64,000 nucleotides of DNA from Pseudomonas chlororaphis subsp. chlororaphis (GTDB lineage: Bacteria; Pseudomonadota; Gammaproteobacteria; Pseudomonadales; Pseudomonadaceae): positions 2,790,001 to 2,854,000 of the forward strand of contig NZ_CP027712.1 of NCBI RefSeq assembly GCF_003945765.1. Direction: 5' to 3'. A program made the translations under genes and the position numbers. How positions within the stretch are numbered: position 1 is the stretch's first letter; each line of letters opens with the position of its first letter. Shown here one piece after another: positions 1-11,113 of the stretch. Below the pieces are notes generated by a model, which saw only the letters and a list, made by a program, of their open reading frames with translations, did not search any database and had not been told where the DNA came from.

Positions 1-455
1 GTCGTCTTGAAGTGCTGGATGAAAGCCGCTTCGTCGTCCAGGTCGAACACATGCAGCAGCAGGATGCTGCGGTCCAGGGACAGCTCGGACCACACCGTGC
101 CCGGCACCACCGTGGTGATGGTCGAGAGCGCGGCCAGGCCGTTGGCGTCGCGCAGCTCCAGGGGGATCTTGACGAAGCGCGAGCGCGGCGGACGGCGCCC
201 TGCGTTGAGCACGCCCCAGGCCACGGCCAGGTTCGACAGCAGCACATCGCGACCGACCACCAGCAACAGGCGCAGGATGGTCGCGGGGCGGCGGATGCGG
301 ATCGGCAGCGGGCGCAGCGGCCGCATCATCAAGGGCGCGCAGAACCCCAGCAGCGCGCCGAGCAGCAGGTTACCGGGGCTGACGGACAGGTTCAGCACCA
401 GCCACAGCAGCCACAGCGCCAGCGACAACCAGGGGGCGGGGAACAGGCGCTTCAT
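1..455 (-). CDS. mrpE: Mrp-type Na+/H+ antiporter subunit E (partial, runs off left edge)
   Basis: This is the small membrane subunit E of the multi-subunit Mrp/Sha/Pha monovalent cation/proton antiporter in the inner membrane. The reverse frame starts MKRLFPAPWLSLALW, with two hydrophobic segments at the N-terminus and a cytoplasmic tail containing PLELRDANGLAALSTI, which fits MnhE/MrpE. The ATG (453-455) overlaps the TGA of subunit D (452-454), so the two are translationally coupled. About 151 codons are visible and the C-terminus lies outside the window. Subunits F and G are expected next, to the left. Confidence 0.9.
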   Translation of the reverse strand, partial: MKRLFPAPWLSLALWLLWLVLNLSVSPGNLLLGALLGFCAPLMMRPLRPLPIRIRRPATILRLLLVVGRDVLLSNLAVAWGVLNAGRRPPRSRFVKIPLELRDANGLAALSTITTVVPGTVWSELSLDRSILLLHVFDLDDEAAFIQHFKT

Positions 456-2137
456 GGCTGCACCTCCTGCAACGCCGCCTGGGCTTCGGGGCTGGGGACC
501 GCCCGGGTGCCGAGCACGGCCATCACATATTGCTGCGGATCGTTGAGGCTGTCGGCGGCGGCCTGGGTAAAGCGCAGCAGCGGCTCGGCCTTGACGGTCA
601 GTAGCATGCACAGCCCGAGCAGGGCGATGATCGGCACGCACTCGAAGCGCCGCAGCAGTGGCGAGGGCCGCTCTTCCGGGGCCCAGAAGCGCCGGATGCC
701 CAGGCGCGAAAAGGCGATCAGCGACGCCAGGCCTGAGAGGATCAGCAAGGCCAGCAGGCCCCAGGCGGCGCCGGACAGCGGCGCATCCGTGGCCTGGCCC
801 AGCCCCAGCGGGTTGAGCAGGGCGCCGATCAGGCTCAGCTTGCCGATGAAACCCGACAGCGGCGGCATGCCGATGATCAGCAGCGCGCAGGCGATGAAAC
901 TCAGGCCGAGGAAGGCCATGGTCCAGGGAATCACTTGGCCGACCACGGCTTTGCGCTCGTCGTCCAGGTTGGTGCCCGGTGGCGGTTGCAGCGACTCCTG
1001 GGGCCGGGGCAGGGTTTCGACTTCATCCTCCAGGGGGATCTCGTTGGCCGAACGCGAACGCTCGATCAGTTCGGCCAGCAAAAACAGCGCGCTCAGGGCC
1101 AGGGTCGAGCTGACCAGGTAGAACAGTGCGCCGGCAATCAGCCTGGGCTGGGCGAAGCCGATCGCCGCCAGGAGTATCCCGGCCGAGACCAGGATGCTCA
1201 GGCTGGCCATGCGCTCCAGGCGTTGCGCGGCGAGGATCGCCAGGGCCGCGCCGACGATGGTCGCCATGCCGCCGTAGATCAGCCAGTCGCCGCCGAAGTA
1301 GGCCGAGGCCCCGGCCTGGCCGGAGAACAGCAGGGTCCACAGGCGCAGCAGGGTGTAGACGCCGACCTTGGTCATGATCGCGAACATCGCCGCCACCGGC
1401 GCGCTGGCCGAGGAGTAGGCCGGCACCAGCCAGAAGTTCAGCGGCCACATGCCGGCCTTGGCCAGGAACGCGGTGGCCAGGATCGCCGCGCCGGCGTGCA
1501 GCAGGCCACGGTCGGCTTCCGGCACCAGCGGGATCTTCAGCGCCAGGTCGGCCATGTTCAGGGTGCCGGTGACGCCGTAGATCAGCGCCGCGCCGATCAG
1601 GAACAGCGACGAGGCCAGCAGGTTGATCGCCACGTAGTGCAGGCCGGCGGACACCCGCGCCCGCCCCGAGCCGTGCAGCATCAGGCCGTAGGAGGCGGCC
1701 AGCAGCACTTCGAAGAACACGAACAGGTTGAACAGGTCGGCGGTCAGGAAGGCACCGTACAGGCCCATCAGCTGGATCTGGAACAGCGCGTGGAAACTGG
1801 CCCCGGCGCGGTCCCAGCGGGCCATGGCGAACAGCAGGGCGCTGACGCCAATGATTCCGGTGAGCACCAGCATCAGCGCCGACAGACGATCGACCACCAG
1901 CACGATGCCGAACGGCACCTGCCAGTTGCCCGGCAGGTACACGCCGACGGAACCGGGCACGCCGGTCTGCTGGGTCCAGCACAGCAACAGCACGGAGATG
2001 CCCAGGCCGAGCATGCTGGAGAACAGGTTGATCCTGGCTTTGAGCGGGCGATGTTTCTCGCCGAGCATCAGCATCACCGCGGCGGTCAGCAGCGGCAGCA
2101 GGATGGGCGCGACGATCAGGTGCGGCATCAGGTTCAT
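452..2137 (-). CDS. mrpD: Mrp-type Na+/H+ antiporter subunit D
   Basis: A 561-residue polytopic membrane protein of the NuoL/M/N proton-antiporter family, the D subunit of an Mrp antiporter. It starts MNLMPHLIVAPILLPLLTAAV and has the family's dense run of transmembrane helices with charged residues inside helices (FEVLLAASYGLMLHG, LAKAGMWPLNFWLVPAY). A hydrophilic acidic loop (NEIPLEDEVETLPRPQE) near residue 370 is typical of pseudomonad versions. The ATG at 2135-2137 overlaps the stop of subunit C. A longer open frame extends upstream but runs through mrpC, so this start is preferred. Role: cation/proton exchange for Na+ and pH homeostasis. Confidence 0.95.
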   Translation of the reverse strand: MNLMPHLIVAPILLPLLTAAVMLMLGEKHRPLKARINLFSSMLGLGISVLLLCWTQQTGVPGSVGVYLPGNWQVPFGIVLVVDRLSALMLVLTGIIGVSALLFAMARWDRAGASFHALFQIQLMGLYGAFLTADLFNLFVFFEVLLAASYGLMLHGSGRARVSAGLHYVAINLLASSLFLIGAALIYGVTGTLNMADLALKIPLVPEADRGLLHAGAAILATAFLAKAGMWPLNFWLVPAYSSASAPVAAMFAIMTKVGVYTLLRLWTLLFSGQAGASAYFGGDWLIYGGMATIVGAALAILAAQRLERMASLSILVSAGILLAAIGFAQPRLIAGALFYLVSSTLALSALFLLAELIERSRSANEIPLEDEVETLPRPQESLQPPPGTNLDDERKAVVGQVIPWTMAFLGLSFIACALLIIGMPPLSGFIGKLSLIGALLNPLGLGQATDAPLSGAAWGLLALLILSGLASLIAFSRLGIRRFWAPEERPSPLLRRFECVPIIALLGLCMLLTVKAEPLLRFTQAAADSLNDPQQYVMAVLGTRAVPSPEAQAALQEVQP

Positions 2138-2477
2138 TCCTTGGGCTCCCGGCCATCCACATGGTCGGTGCCGGTCAGGCCCCTGGACGCCAGCAGCACC
2201 ACCAGGAACAGCGCGGTCATGGCGAAGCTGATGACGATCGCCGTGAGTACCAGCGCCTGGGGCAGCGGGTCGGTGTAGTGCAGCAGGTCCTGGGGCACGC
2301 CGTCCTTGATGATCGGCTCCTTGCCGATGAACAGGCTGCCCATGCTGAAGATGAACAGGTTGACCCCGTAGGACAGCAGGCACAGGCCCATCACCACCTG
2401 GAAGGTCCGTGGCCGCAGCACCAGCCAGACGCCGGAGGCCGCCAGCACACCAATGGCGATTGCAATGACTTCTTCCA

Positions 2478-2478
<1 letters not shown>
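2134..2478 (-). CDS. mrpC: Mrp-type Na+/H+ antiporter subunit C
   Basis: A 114-residue NuoK-like subunit with three transmembrane helices, starting MEEVIAIAIGVLAASGVWLVL and carrying LCLLSYGVNLFIFSMG in helix 2. The size matches MnhC/MrpC. The start codon (2476-2478) overlaps the stop of the AB fusion gene by one base, and its own stop overlaps the mrpD start, so A-C-D-E forms one tightly coupled operon. It acts in the inner membrane as part of the antiporter complex. Confidence 0.93.
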
Positions 2479-5381
<2,903 letters not shown>

Positions 5382-5625
5382 AGGCTTCTAATCTGCGGGA
5401 AATTGTGATGCATCATACGTGCCGACTCTGTGATCACCAACCTTGAAGCTGTGGCAGGATCCTACAAAACCCCTTCGGCCAGCCGTCAAGGCAGGGGATA
5501 AGAACCGGCTTGGCCGAAAGCCCTGGCAGTTTGCCCGGGGTGAATGACAACAAAGCGCTGCGCGCGGTGTTATGGTCGCGCCCCTCGGCAACGGACCCGC
5601 TTGAAAGGAAGCAGACAGGCCCTTT

Positions 5626-6069
5626 ATGACCCTCGGACCCTTTACCCGCAAAACCCTCGCCAGCCTGCTGTTGATGGCCTTCGGCGGCTGGATCGTCTGG
5701 CTGTGGCTGACCCTGGCCGGGCCCACTGCCGGCATGAGCCGCTTCAAGACCCTGGAACCCTTGTCGATCGAGGGGCAAACAGCGGCGGCCTTGCCCGCCG
5801 GCACCGTGCTCTATTACGACACCGGCTTTGCCGAGGGCCATGGCCGTTACCTGGTGTACTTCTATCACAAGGGCGTCATTGCCCAGGAAGCCTTGCCCAA
5901 GGCCTTCTGGCCGGGACAGGAGCGGATCAGCCCCTTGTGGTTGTGGAATATCGATCCCGAGCAGGTCCCGGATAAAACCATGACGCGAGAAGACATTGTC
6001 GCCGCCATACAGGCCGGCCAGCTGTCCCGGCAGGAGCTGGCGGCCATCCTCCAATCGTTGCCGCGCTAG
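5626..6069 (+). CDS. Small hypothetical membrane-anchored protein
   Basis: 147 residues, family not recognised. The N-terminus has one strong hydrophobic helix (residues 10-32, LASLLLMAFGGWIVWLWLTL), followed by a soluble part with GTVLYYDTGFAEGHGRYLVYFYHKGVI and a C-terminal helix-rich stretch (TREDIVAAIQAGQLSRQELAAILQSL). It may be an inner-membrane-anchored or exported periplasmic protein. It stands alone between the divergent mrp operon and the convergent EamA gene, whose stop lies 2 bp away. AAGGAAG lies about 16 bases upstream, further than an ideal ribosome binding site, so the exact start is uncertain. Confidence 0.6.
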   Translation: MTLGPFTRKTLASLLLMAFGGWIVWLWLTLAGPTAGMSRFKTLEPLSIEGQTAAALPAGTVLYYDTGFAEGHGRYLVYFYHKGVIAQEALPKAFWPGQERISPLWLWNIDPEQVPDKTMTREDIVAAIQAGQLSRQELAAILQSLPR

Positions 6070-6070
6070 C

Positions 6071-7018
6071 TCAGCGTTGCGAGTCCGCGGTCTCATCCAG
6101 CCGATCCGCCTCGACCACTTCGCCGCTCTTACCCTTGGTCTTCAACTCGCTGACGATCACCGCCGCGACGATCAGCGCGCCGCCCAGCAGGGCCAGGGCC
6201 GGCAGGCGTTCGCCGGCGATGCGCCCGACCAGCCCGGCCCATACCGGTTCGCCGGCGTAGATCAGGGTGGCGCGGGTCGGCGAGACGCTTTTCTGCGCCC
6301 AGTTCATCGCTACCTGGATCGCCGCGCTGGCGGCGCCCAGGCCCAGGGCGCTGGCCAGCAGCAGCCAGGAAAAGTCCGGGATGGCTTCCTGGGTCGGCAC
6401 TACCATCAGGAACGACAGCACCGAGGTCGCGGCCAGTTGTACTACTGTGACCCGGCGCACATCGACCTGGCCGGCATAGGTGCTGATCAGGATGATTTCC
6501 GCGGCGATGGCCACGGTGCTGATCAGGGTGGCGATTTCCCCCGGGCTGAAGTCCAGCGCGGCGCCGCTGGGCCCGGAGAGCAGCATCAGGCCGGTGAAGG
6601 CCAGCATGATGCCGATGCTCGGCATCAGCCCCGGGCGCTTGCCCATGAACAGCCATTGCAGCAGCGGCACGAAGGGCACGTACAGCGCGGTGATAAAGGC
6701 CGACTGGCTGCTGGGAATGGTTTGCAGGCCCACGGTCTGCAGGCCGTAGCCAAGCATGATGGCGGTGCCGATGAAGACCCCGGCCTTGAGTTCGAACAGG
6801 GTCAGCCCGCGCAGGCTGCGCAGGGAGAACAGCCCGACGATGCAGGCCGCCGCGGCGAACCGCAGGCCGACAAAGAACATCGGGCCGCTGACGGTCATGG
6901 CGTGCTGCACCGTGAGAAAGGTGCCGCCCCAGACCATGGTGATCAGCACCAGCGCGCACTCGGCTTTGCTCAGTTTGAGGAAGAAGGAAGAAGATTTGCA
7001 GGAGTTCACCGACGTCAT
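6071..7018 (-). CDS. EamA/DMT-family transporter
   Basis: A 315-residue inner-membrane transporter of the drug/metabolite superfamily with about ten helices and two EamA repeats. The first is marked by ECALVLITMVWGGTFLTVQHA and the second by the region around AALDFSPGEIATLISTVAIAAE. The start MTSVNSCKSS at 7016-7018 is chosen because frames starting further upstream would run across the operator-bearing intergenic space and the regulator's start. Family members export amino acids or other small metabolites; the substrate here is unknown. It is divergent from the XRE/cupin regulator at 7092 and probably controlled by it. Confidence 0.85.
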   Translation of the reverse strand: MTSVNSCKSSSFFLKLSKAECALVLITMVWGGTFLTVQHAMTVSGPMFFVGLRFAAAACIVGLFSLRSLRGLTLFELKAGVFIGTAIMLGYGLQTVGLQTIPSSQSAFITALYVPFVPLLQWLFMGKRPGLMPSIGIMLAFTGLMLLSGPSGAALDFSPGEIATLISTVAIAAEIILISTYAGQVDVRRVTVVQLAATSVLSFLMVVPTQEAIPDFSWLLLASALGLGAASAAIQVAMNWAQKSVSPTRATLIYAGEPVWAGLVGRIAGERLPALALLGGALIVAAVIVSELKTKGKSGEVVEADRLDETADSQR

Positions 7019-7066
7019 GCCCTTGCGTGCTACCCGGGGCGGCCGCACAATGCGCCGCGAAGTTGG

Positions 7067-7107
7067 GCAGTATACTGCGCAAACCCATACAGTGAGCAAT
7101 ATAGTGC
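7067..7107. promoter_or_regulatory. Paired palindromic operator between divergent transporter and regulator
   Basis: GCAGTATACTGC at 7067-7078 is a perfect 12-bp palindrome. A related imperfect copy, GCAATATAGTGC, lies at 7096-7107, 29 bp centre to centre. Both sit in the short divergent space between the EamA exporter and the XRE/cupin regulator, and the second overlaps the likely regulator start. This is the expected position of an autoregulatory operator for the neighbouring HTH protein. Function is inferred. Confidence 0.5.
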
Positions 7108-7667
7108 ACAAAGATCCTGGGCAGCGCGCTTCCGTGCTGCAGCATGTCAGTCACAACGTCCGGCGCCTGCGCCACGCCGCCGAGCTGAGCCAGAGCGCCC
7201 TGGCGGAAAAGTCCGGGGTCAGCCGGCGCATGCTGGTGGCCATCGAGGCCGGTGAGAAGAATGTCAGCCTCAGCACCCTGGACCGGGTGGCCGAAGCCCT
7301 GGACGTGGCCTTCAGCGACCTGATCCAGGCCCCCGATGCCCGCGACCCGAGCCGGATCAACGAGCTGGCCTGGGCCGGGCTGATTCCCGGGAGCAAGGCG
7401 GTGCTGCTGGCCAAGGCCAACGCCTGCCGCGAAGTGGAGCTGTGGGAGTGGCGCCTGGAGCCGGGCGAGCAATACCTGTCGGAACCGGACGCCGAAGGCT
7501 GGAGCGAGCAGCTGTATGTCTTCGAGGGTTGCCTGACCCTGGTCCTGGGTGAACAGGAGCGGCGCCTGGACAGCGGCGAGTTCTTCATGTTCGCCAGCAA
7601 CCTGCCGCATGCCTATCGCAACGATGGGGCGGTGGCGGTGCGTTTTGTGCGCAACGTGGTGATCTGA
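7092..7667 (+). CDS. XRE-family HTH regulator with C-terminal cupin domain
   Basis: About 191 residues. The N-terminal XRE helix-turn-helix contains VRRLRHAAELSQSALAEKSGVSRRMLVAIEAG. The C-terminal single cupin domain (LEPGEQYLSEPDAEGWSEQLYVFEGCLTLVLG) probably senses a small ligand. Such regulators often control an adjacent exporter or catabolic gene; here the EamA transporter is divergent. There is no ATG with a ribosome site: GTG at 7092 or GTG at 7104 are the likely starts, and an ATG at 7050 would place the first operator inside the gene. Weak Shine-Dalgarno sequence suggests leaderless or poorly translated mRNA. Confidence 0.8.
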   Translation: MSNIVHKDPGQRASVLQHVSHNVRRLRHAAELSQSALAEKSGVSRRMLVAIEAGEKNVSLSTLDRVAEALDVAFSDLIQAPDARDPSRINELAWAGLIPGSKAVLLAKANACREVELWEWRLEPGEQYLSEPDAEGWSEQLYVFEGCLTLVLGEQERRLDSGEFFMFASNLPHAYRNDGAVAVRFVRNVVI

Positions 7668-7692
7668 GCACTGTTGCCTGGGCAACAGTGCT
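7667..7692. promoter_or_regulatory. 12-bp-arm palindrome, likely enhancer (UAS) of the sfnB sigma54 promoter
   Basis: AGCACTGTTGCC and its exact reverse complement are separated by TG, and the palindrome overlaps the regulator's stop codon. No U-tract follows on either strand, so an intrinsic terminator is less likely. Its centre (7679.5) is about 119 bp upstream of the start predicted from the -24/-12 promoter at 7774-7787, a normal distance for a sigma54 activator such as SfnR. The TGTTGC/GCAACA core resembles sites of that activator class. The assignment is inferred. Confidence 0.45.
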
Positions 7693-7773
7693 TGAACATT
7701 TTGCCTGTTTTCAATTGATGCTATTTCTTATGAGTGTAAATCAACTTATTGATTTATAAGACTTATAGTCTTC

Positions 7774-7787
7774 GGCACGACTTCTGC
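7774..7787 (+). promoter_or_regulatory. Putative sigma54 (-24/-12) promoter of the sfnB operon
   Basis: GGCACGACTTCTGC gives GG-N10-GC with a GGCAC core at -24 and TGC at -12, close to the TGGCAC-N5-TTGC consensus. It lies 53 bp upstream of the sfnB ATG. Sulfone-utilisation (sfn) genes in Pseudomonas are known to need sigma54 and the activator SfnR, which supports the call. Confidence 0.6.
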
Positions 7788-7839
7788 AATCTCCAGGTCA
7801 GAACGGATCTTCCGCATTCGACAGGACCTGGAGTCGGCC

Positions 7840-9042
7840 ATGACAGCCACTGCTCAACCCACCCGAACCGCCCACATCATCCACTCCGACGCCGAGGCCA
7901 TCGCCGTCGCCCGGACCCTGGCCGAACGTTTCGCCGTCGAGGCCAGCGTGCGCGATCGCGAGCGGCGCCTGCCGTTCGCCGAGCTGGATGAGTTCTCCGC
8001 CAGCGGCCTGTGGGGCATCACCATTCCCAAGGCTTACGGGGGCGCCGGGGTGTCCTACGTGACGGTGGCGGAGGTGATCAAGATCATTTCCGCCGCCGAC
8101 TCGTCCCTTGGCCAGCTGCCGCAGAACCACCTGGGTGTGCTCGACATCCTGCTGCAGACCGCCAGCGAGGAGCAGAAGCGCTATTACTTCGCCAAGGTGC
8201 TGCAGGGTTATCGCTTCGGCAATGCGTTCTCCGAAGCCGGCAGCAAGCATGCCGGCGCCTTCGAGACCCGCATTCGTTTCAACGGCGACGGCGCGCGGAT
8301 CGACGGCGAGAAGTTCTACTGCACCGGTGCCTTGTTCGCCCACATCGTGCCGGCGGTGGCGGTCGACGAAGAGAACAAGGCGTTCATCGCCTTTATCGAG
8401 CGGGACAACCCCGGCCTGACGGTGATCGACAGCTGGGACGGTTTCGGCCAGCGCACCACCGCCAGCGGCGGCGTCACCCTCGACGCGGTGCAGGTGCCGC
8501 TGAGCGCGGTGATCCCGGCCCATCGCGCGTTCGACGAACCCACCGCCGACGGGCCGATCTCGCAGATCATCCAGGCGGCGGTGGACACCGGCCTGGCAGT
8601 CGGCGCCCTGGAAGAAGCCAAGCGCCACGCGCGCCAGTCGCGTCCCTGGATCGACAGTGGCCAGGATCATGGCTGGCAGGACCCGTTCACTATCGCCGCC
8701 ATCGGTGACCTGGAATGGCGGGTGCACGGCACCGAGGCGATCCTGGAAAAAGCCGGCCTGGCCATCGACCGGGCACTGCGCGAACCCAACGAAGACAGCG
8801 TGGCCCAGGCCTCGGTGGTGGTGGCGCAAGCCAAGGTGCTGTCGGCACAAAGCGCCTTGCTCGCCAGCAGCAAGCTGTTCGAGCTGGCCGGCACCCGCTC
8901 GGTGCTGGGCAAGTACAACCTCGACCGCTACTGGCGCAACGCGCGGACCCACACCCTGCACGACCCGGCGCGCTGGAAATACCACCTGATCGGCAACTTC
9001 CTGCTCAACGGCGTCAAGCCGGCCCGCCACGCCTGGAACTGA
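7840..9042 (+). CDS. sfnB: SfnB-family sulfur acquisition oxidoreductase (acyl-CoA dehydrogenase fold)
   Basis: 400 residues, flavin-dependent acyl-CoA dehydrogenase fold of the SfnB/DszC class, linked in Pseudomonas to use of sulfones and other organosulfur compounds under sulfur limitation. Typical family motifs are LWGITIPKAYGGAGVSYV, NAFSEAGSKH, and a C-terminus with ELAGTRSVLGKYNLDRYWRNARTHTLHDP followed by RWKYHLIGNFLLNG. The ATG follows GACCTGGAG. It is the first gene of an operon with two further flavin-type genes. It lies downstream of a sigma54-type promoter, as known for sfn genes. The exact substrate cannot be read from sequence. Confidence 0.88.
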   Translation: MTATAQPTRTAHIIHSDAEAIAVARTLAERFAVEASVRDRERRLPFAELDEFSASGLWGITIPKAYGGAGVSYVTVAEVIKIISAADSSLGQLPQNHLGVLDILLQTASEEQKRYYFAKVLQGYRFGNAFSEAGSKHAGAFETRIRFNGDGARIDGEKFYCTGALFAHIVPAVAVDEENKAFIAFIERDNPGLTVIDSWDGFGQRTTASGGVTLDAVQVPLSAVIPAHRAFDEPTADGPISQIIQAAVDTGLAVGALEEAKRHARQSRPWIDSGQDHGWQDPFTIAAIGDLEWRVHGTEAILEKAGLAIDRALREPNEDSVAQASVVVAQAKVLSAQSALLASSKLFELAGTRSVLGKYNLDRYWRNARTHTLHDPARWKYHLIGNFLLNGVKPARHAWN

Positions 9043-9052
9043 GGAATCGCCC

Positions 9053-9529
9053 ATGAACGCATTGAGCCAAGCCACCGCCCATGAAACACCCGCCGATGAA
9101 CAGGCCGAGCACAGCCACGACGACCTGCGCCGCGCCCGCGAGCTGCTGCAATCGACCCTCAAGTTTGTCCGTGAGCAGGCCAAACCCTGGCCCGGCAGCG
9201 GCCTGGCCCGAGCCAGCGACGACCCTTATGTGATCAGCCGCTTTGGCGACCTGCTGATCCGTATCGAAGTCGCCGCCGCCTTGCAGGAACGGGCGCAATC
9301 GCTGCTCGCCAGGGAGCACGACGTCGCCGAAATCGGCGTGGCCCAGGCCGAGGCGGCCATCGCCAGCCGCGAGGCCTTGCTCGCGGTGAGCAACGCCGAG
9401 TTCGAGCTGACCGGCCGGCGCAGCCCGCTGCCCGCCGCGCAGGGTGAGCCCTTGCGCTGGAAATACCCGTTGATCGGCAACTACCGCCTCAACGGCGTGG
9501 TGCCGCCCAGTTTCAGGAGTGCGGTTTGA
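9053..9529 (+). CDS. Short acyl-CoA-dehydrogenase-related protein
   Basis: 158 residues. The end (LRWKYPLIGNYRLNGVVPP) copies the C-terminal signature of SfnB next door (RWKYHLIGNFLLNGVKP), and the helical part (LLIRIEVAAALQERAQSLL, VAQAEAAIASREALLAVSNAEFELTGRRS) matches the C-terminal four-helix domain of acyl-CoA dehydrogenases. The N-terminal and beta domains that hold most of the FAD site are absent, so it is unlikely to be an active oxidoreductase by itself. It lies 10 bp after sfnB and overlaps the next gene (TGA/ATG). It has its own start and an intact frame. It may be a partner or regulatory subunit rather than a decayed gene. Confidence 0.75.
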   Translation: MNALSQATAHETPADEQAEHSHDDLRRARELLQSTLKFVREQAKPWPGSGLARASDDPYVISRFGDLLIRIEVAAALQERAQSLLAREHDVAEIGVAQAEAAIASREALLAVSNAEFELTGRRSPLPAAQGEPLRWKYPLIGNYRLNGVVPPSFRSAV

Positions 9530-10947
9530 TGGCCCGGGAAATCCGTCTCAACGCGTTCGACATGAACTGTGTCGGCCATCAGTCGCCGGGCCTGTGGGCC
9601 CACCCCCGGGATCGCTCCTGGCAATACAAGGACCTCGAATACTGGACCGACCTGGCACGGATCCTCGAACGCGGCAAGTTCGATGGCCTGTTTATCGCCG
9701 ATGTGCTGGGCATCTACGACGTCTACCAGGGCAACGGCGAGGCGGCGATCCGCCAGGCGGCCCAGGTGCCGGTCAACGACCCGCTGCAACTGATCCCGCC
9801 CATGGCCCTGGTCACCGAGCACCTGGGCTTCGGCCTGACCGCGTCGCTGTCGTTCGAGCATCCCTATCCCTTCGCCCGGCGTCTTTCCACACTCGACCAC
9901 CTGACCCGCGGCCGCGCTGGCTGGAACATCGTCACCTCCTACCTGGAAAGCGGGGCGAAGAACCTGGGGCAGAAAGCCCAGACCGAGCACGACGCTCGCT
10001 ACGACTACGCCGAGGAATACCTGGAGGTTTGCTACAAGCTCTGGGAAGGCAGCTGGGAAGAGGGCGCGGTGCTGCGCGACCGGGAACGGCGGATCTTCAG
10101 CGACCCGAGCAAGATCCATGAGATCCGCCACGTCGGCCCACACTTCCAGGTGCCGGGCATCCACCTCTGCGAGCCTTCGCCGCAACGCACCCCGGTGCTC
10201 TACCAGGCCGGGGCGTCGAGCCGTGGCAAGCAGTTCGCCGCCGAACAGGCCGAGTGCGTGTTTGTCGCCGCGCCGTCCAAGGTGCTGCTGAAGAAGACCG
10301 TGGCCGATATCCGCCGCCGCGCCGCCGAGGCCGGGCGCGATCCGGCGCAGATCCTGATCTTCAACCTGCAGACGGTGATCCTCGGCGAGACCGACGCCAA
10401 GGCCAGGGCCAAGTTCGAGGAGTACAAGTCCTGGGTCAGCTACGAGGGCGCCATGGCGCTGATTTCCGGCTGGACCGGCATCGACTTCAGCCAGTTCAAG
10501 CCTGATGAGCCGCTCAAGCATGTGCACACCAACGCCATCCAGTCGGCGGTGGAGGCCTTCTCCACGGCCGACCCGAACAAGGTCTGGACGCCCCATGAGC
10601 TGGCGGACTGGGTCGGCATCGGCGGCTTCGGCCCGCTGTTCGTCGGCAGCCCGGAAACCGTGGCCGACCTGCTCCAGGAGTGGGTCGAGGACACCGATGT
10701 GGACGGCTTCAACCTGGCCTACGCGCTGACCCACGAAACCTTTGTCGATGCCGTCGAACTGCTGGTCCCCGAGTTGCAGAAGCGCGGCGTGTACAAGACC
10801 GAATACGCCCCCGGCACCTTGCGCGAGAAACTGTTCGGCGCCGGGCCGCGCTTGCCGCAGAACCATCCGGGCAGTGCTTATCGCGATCTGGCGGCCTGGC
10901 ATCGCCAGGAGCAGCAGGTGGCCTCCATCCGGATACCGTCCCTGTAG
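9529..10947 (+). CDS. FMN-dependent monooxygenase, NtaA/SnaA/DszA (DmoA) family
   Basis: 472 residues, two-component luciferase-like monooxygenase of the NtaA/SnaA/DszA/DmoA family, which uses FMNH2 from a separate reductase to oxidise sulfides, sulfones or aminopolycarboxylates. Family features: N-terminal REIRLNAFDMNCVGHQSPGLWAHP, DHLTRGRAGWNIVTSY, and VLYQAGASSRGKQFAAEQAECVF. The ATG at 9529 overlaps the preceding stop. Placement after sfnB points to C-S bond cleavage during sulfur starvation. No flavin reductase is encoded here, so it must come from elsewhere. The stop codon TAG lies inside the repeat that follows. Confidence 0.88.
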   Translation: MAREIRLNAFDMNCVGHQSPGLWAHPRDRSWQYKDLEYWTDLARILERGKFDGLFIADVLGIYDVYQGNGEAAIRQAAQVPVNDPLQLIPPMALVTEHLGFGLTASLSFEHPYPFARRLSTLDHLTRGRAGWNIVTSYLESGAKNLGQKAQTEHDARYDYAEEYLEVCYKLWEGSWEEGAVLRDRERRIFSDPSKIHEIRHVGPHFQVPGIHLCEPSPQRTPVLYQAGASSRGKQFAAEQAECVFVAAPSKVLLKKTVADIRRRAAEAGRDPAQILIFNLQTVILGETDAKARAKFEEYKSWVSYEGAMALISGWTGIDFSQFKPDEPLKHVHTNAIQSAVEAFSTADPNKVWTPHELADWVGIGGFGPLFVGSPETVADLLQEWVEDTDVDGFNLAYALTHETFVDAVELLVPELQKRGVYKTEYAPGTLREKLFGAGPRLPQNHPGSAYRDLAAWHRQEQQVASIRIPSL

Positions 10948-11042
10948 CCGCTGCCACAGGCTGCGATAGGTCCGAAGGACCTTCAGCGTCAGTGTGATCG
11001 TCACGACCTGTCGGTCGATCGCAGCCTGCGGCAGCGGCTACA
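10943..11042. repeat. REP-like intergenic inverted repeat, copy 1
   Basis: A 100-bp element whose ends are a 25-bp inverted repeat with one mismatch, beginning TGTAGCCGCTGCC and ending GGCAGCGGCTACA. An inner hairpin AGGTCC-GAA-GGACCT is present. The same end sequence recurs at 18396-18511. The TAG stop of the monooxygenase lies in the first bases of the element. Confidence 0.85.
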
Positions 11043-11113
11043 GGTGCAGTGCAAGCCAAAAAACCAGCCAGCGGACCACCGCACGCTTTTGCCCAAGGAA
11101 TCGAGGTCAGTCC

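Noticed and set aside
11090..11113. Possible GG-N10-GC sigma54 promoter before the AMP-ligase-like gene
   Set aside because: Only the GG and GC dinucleotides match; the -24 TGGCAC part is absent, so a chance hit in GC-rich DNA is likely.
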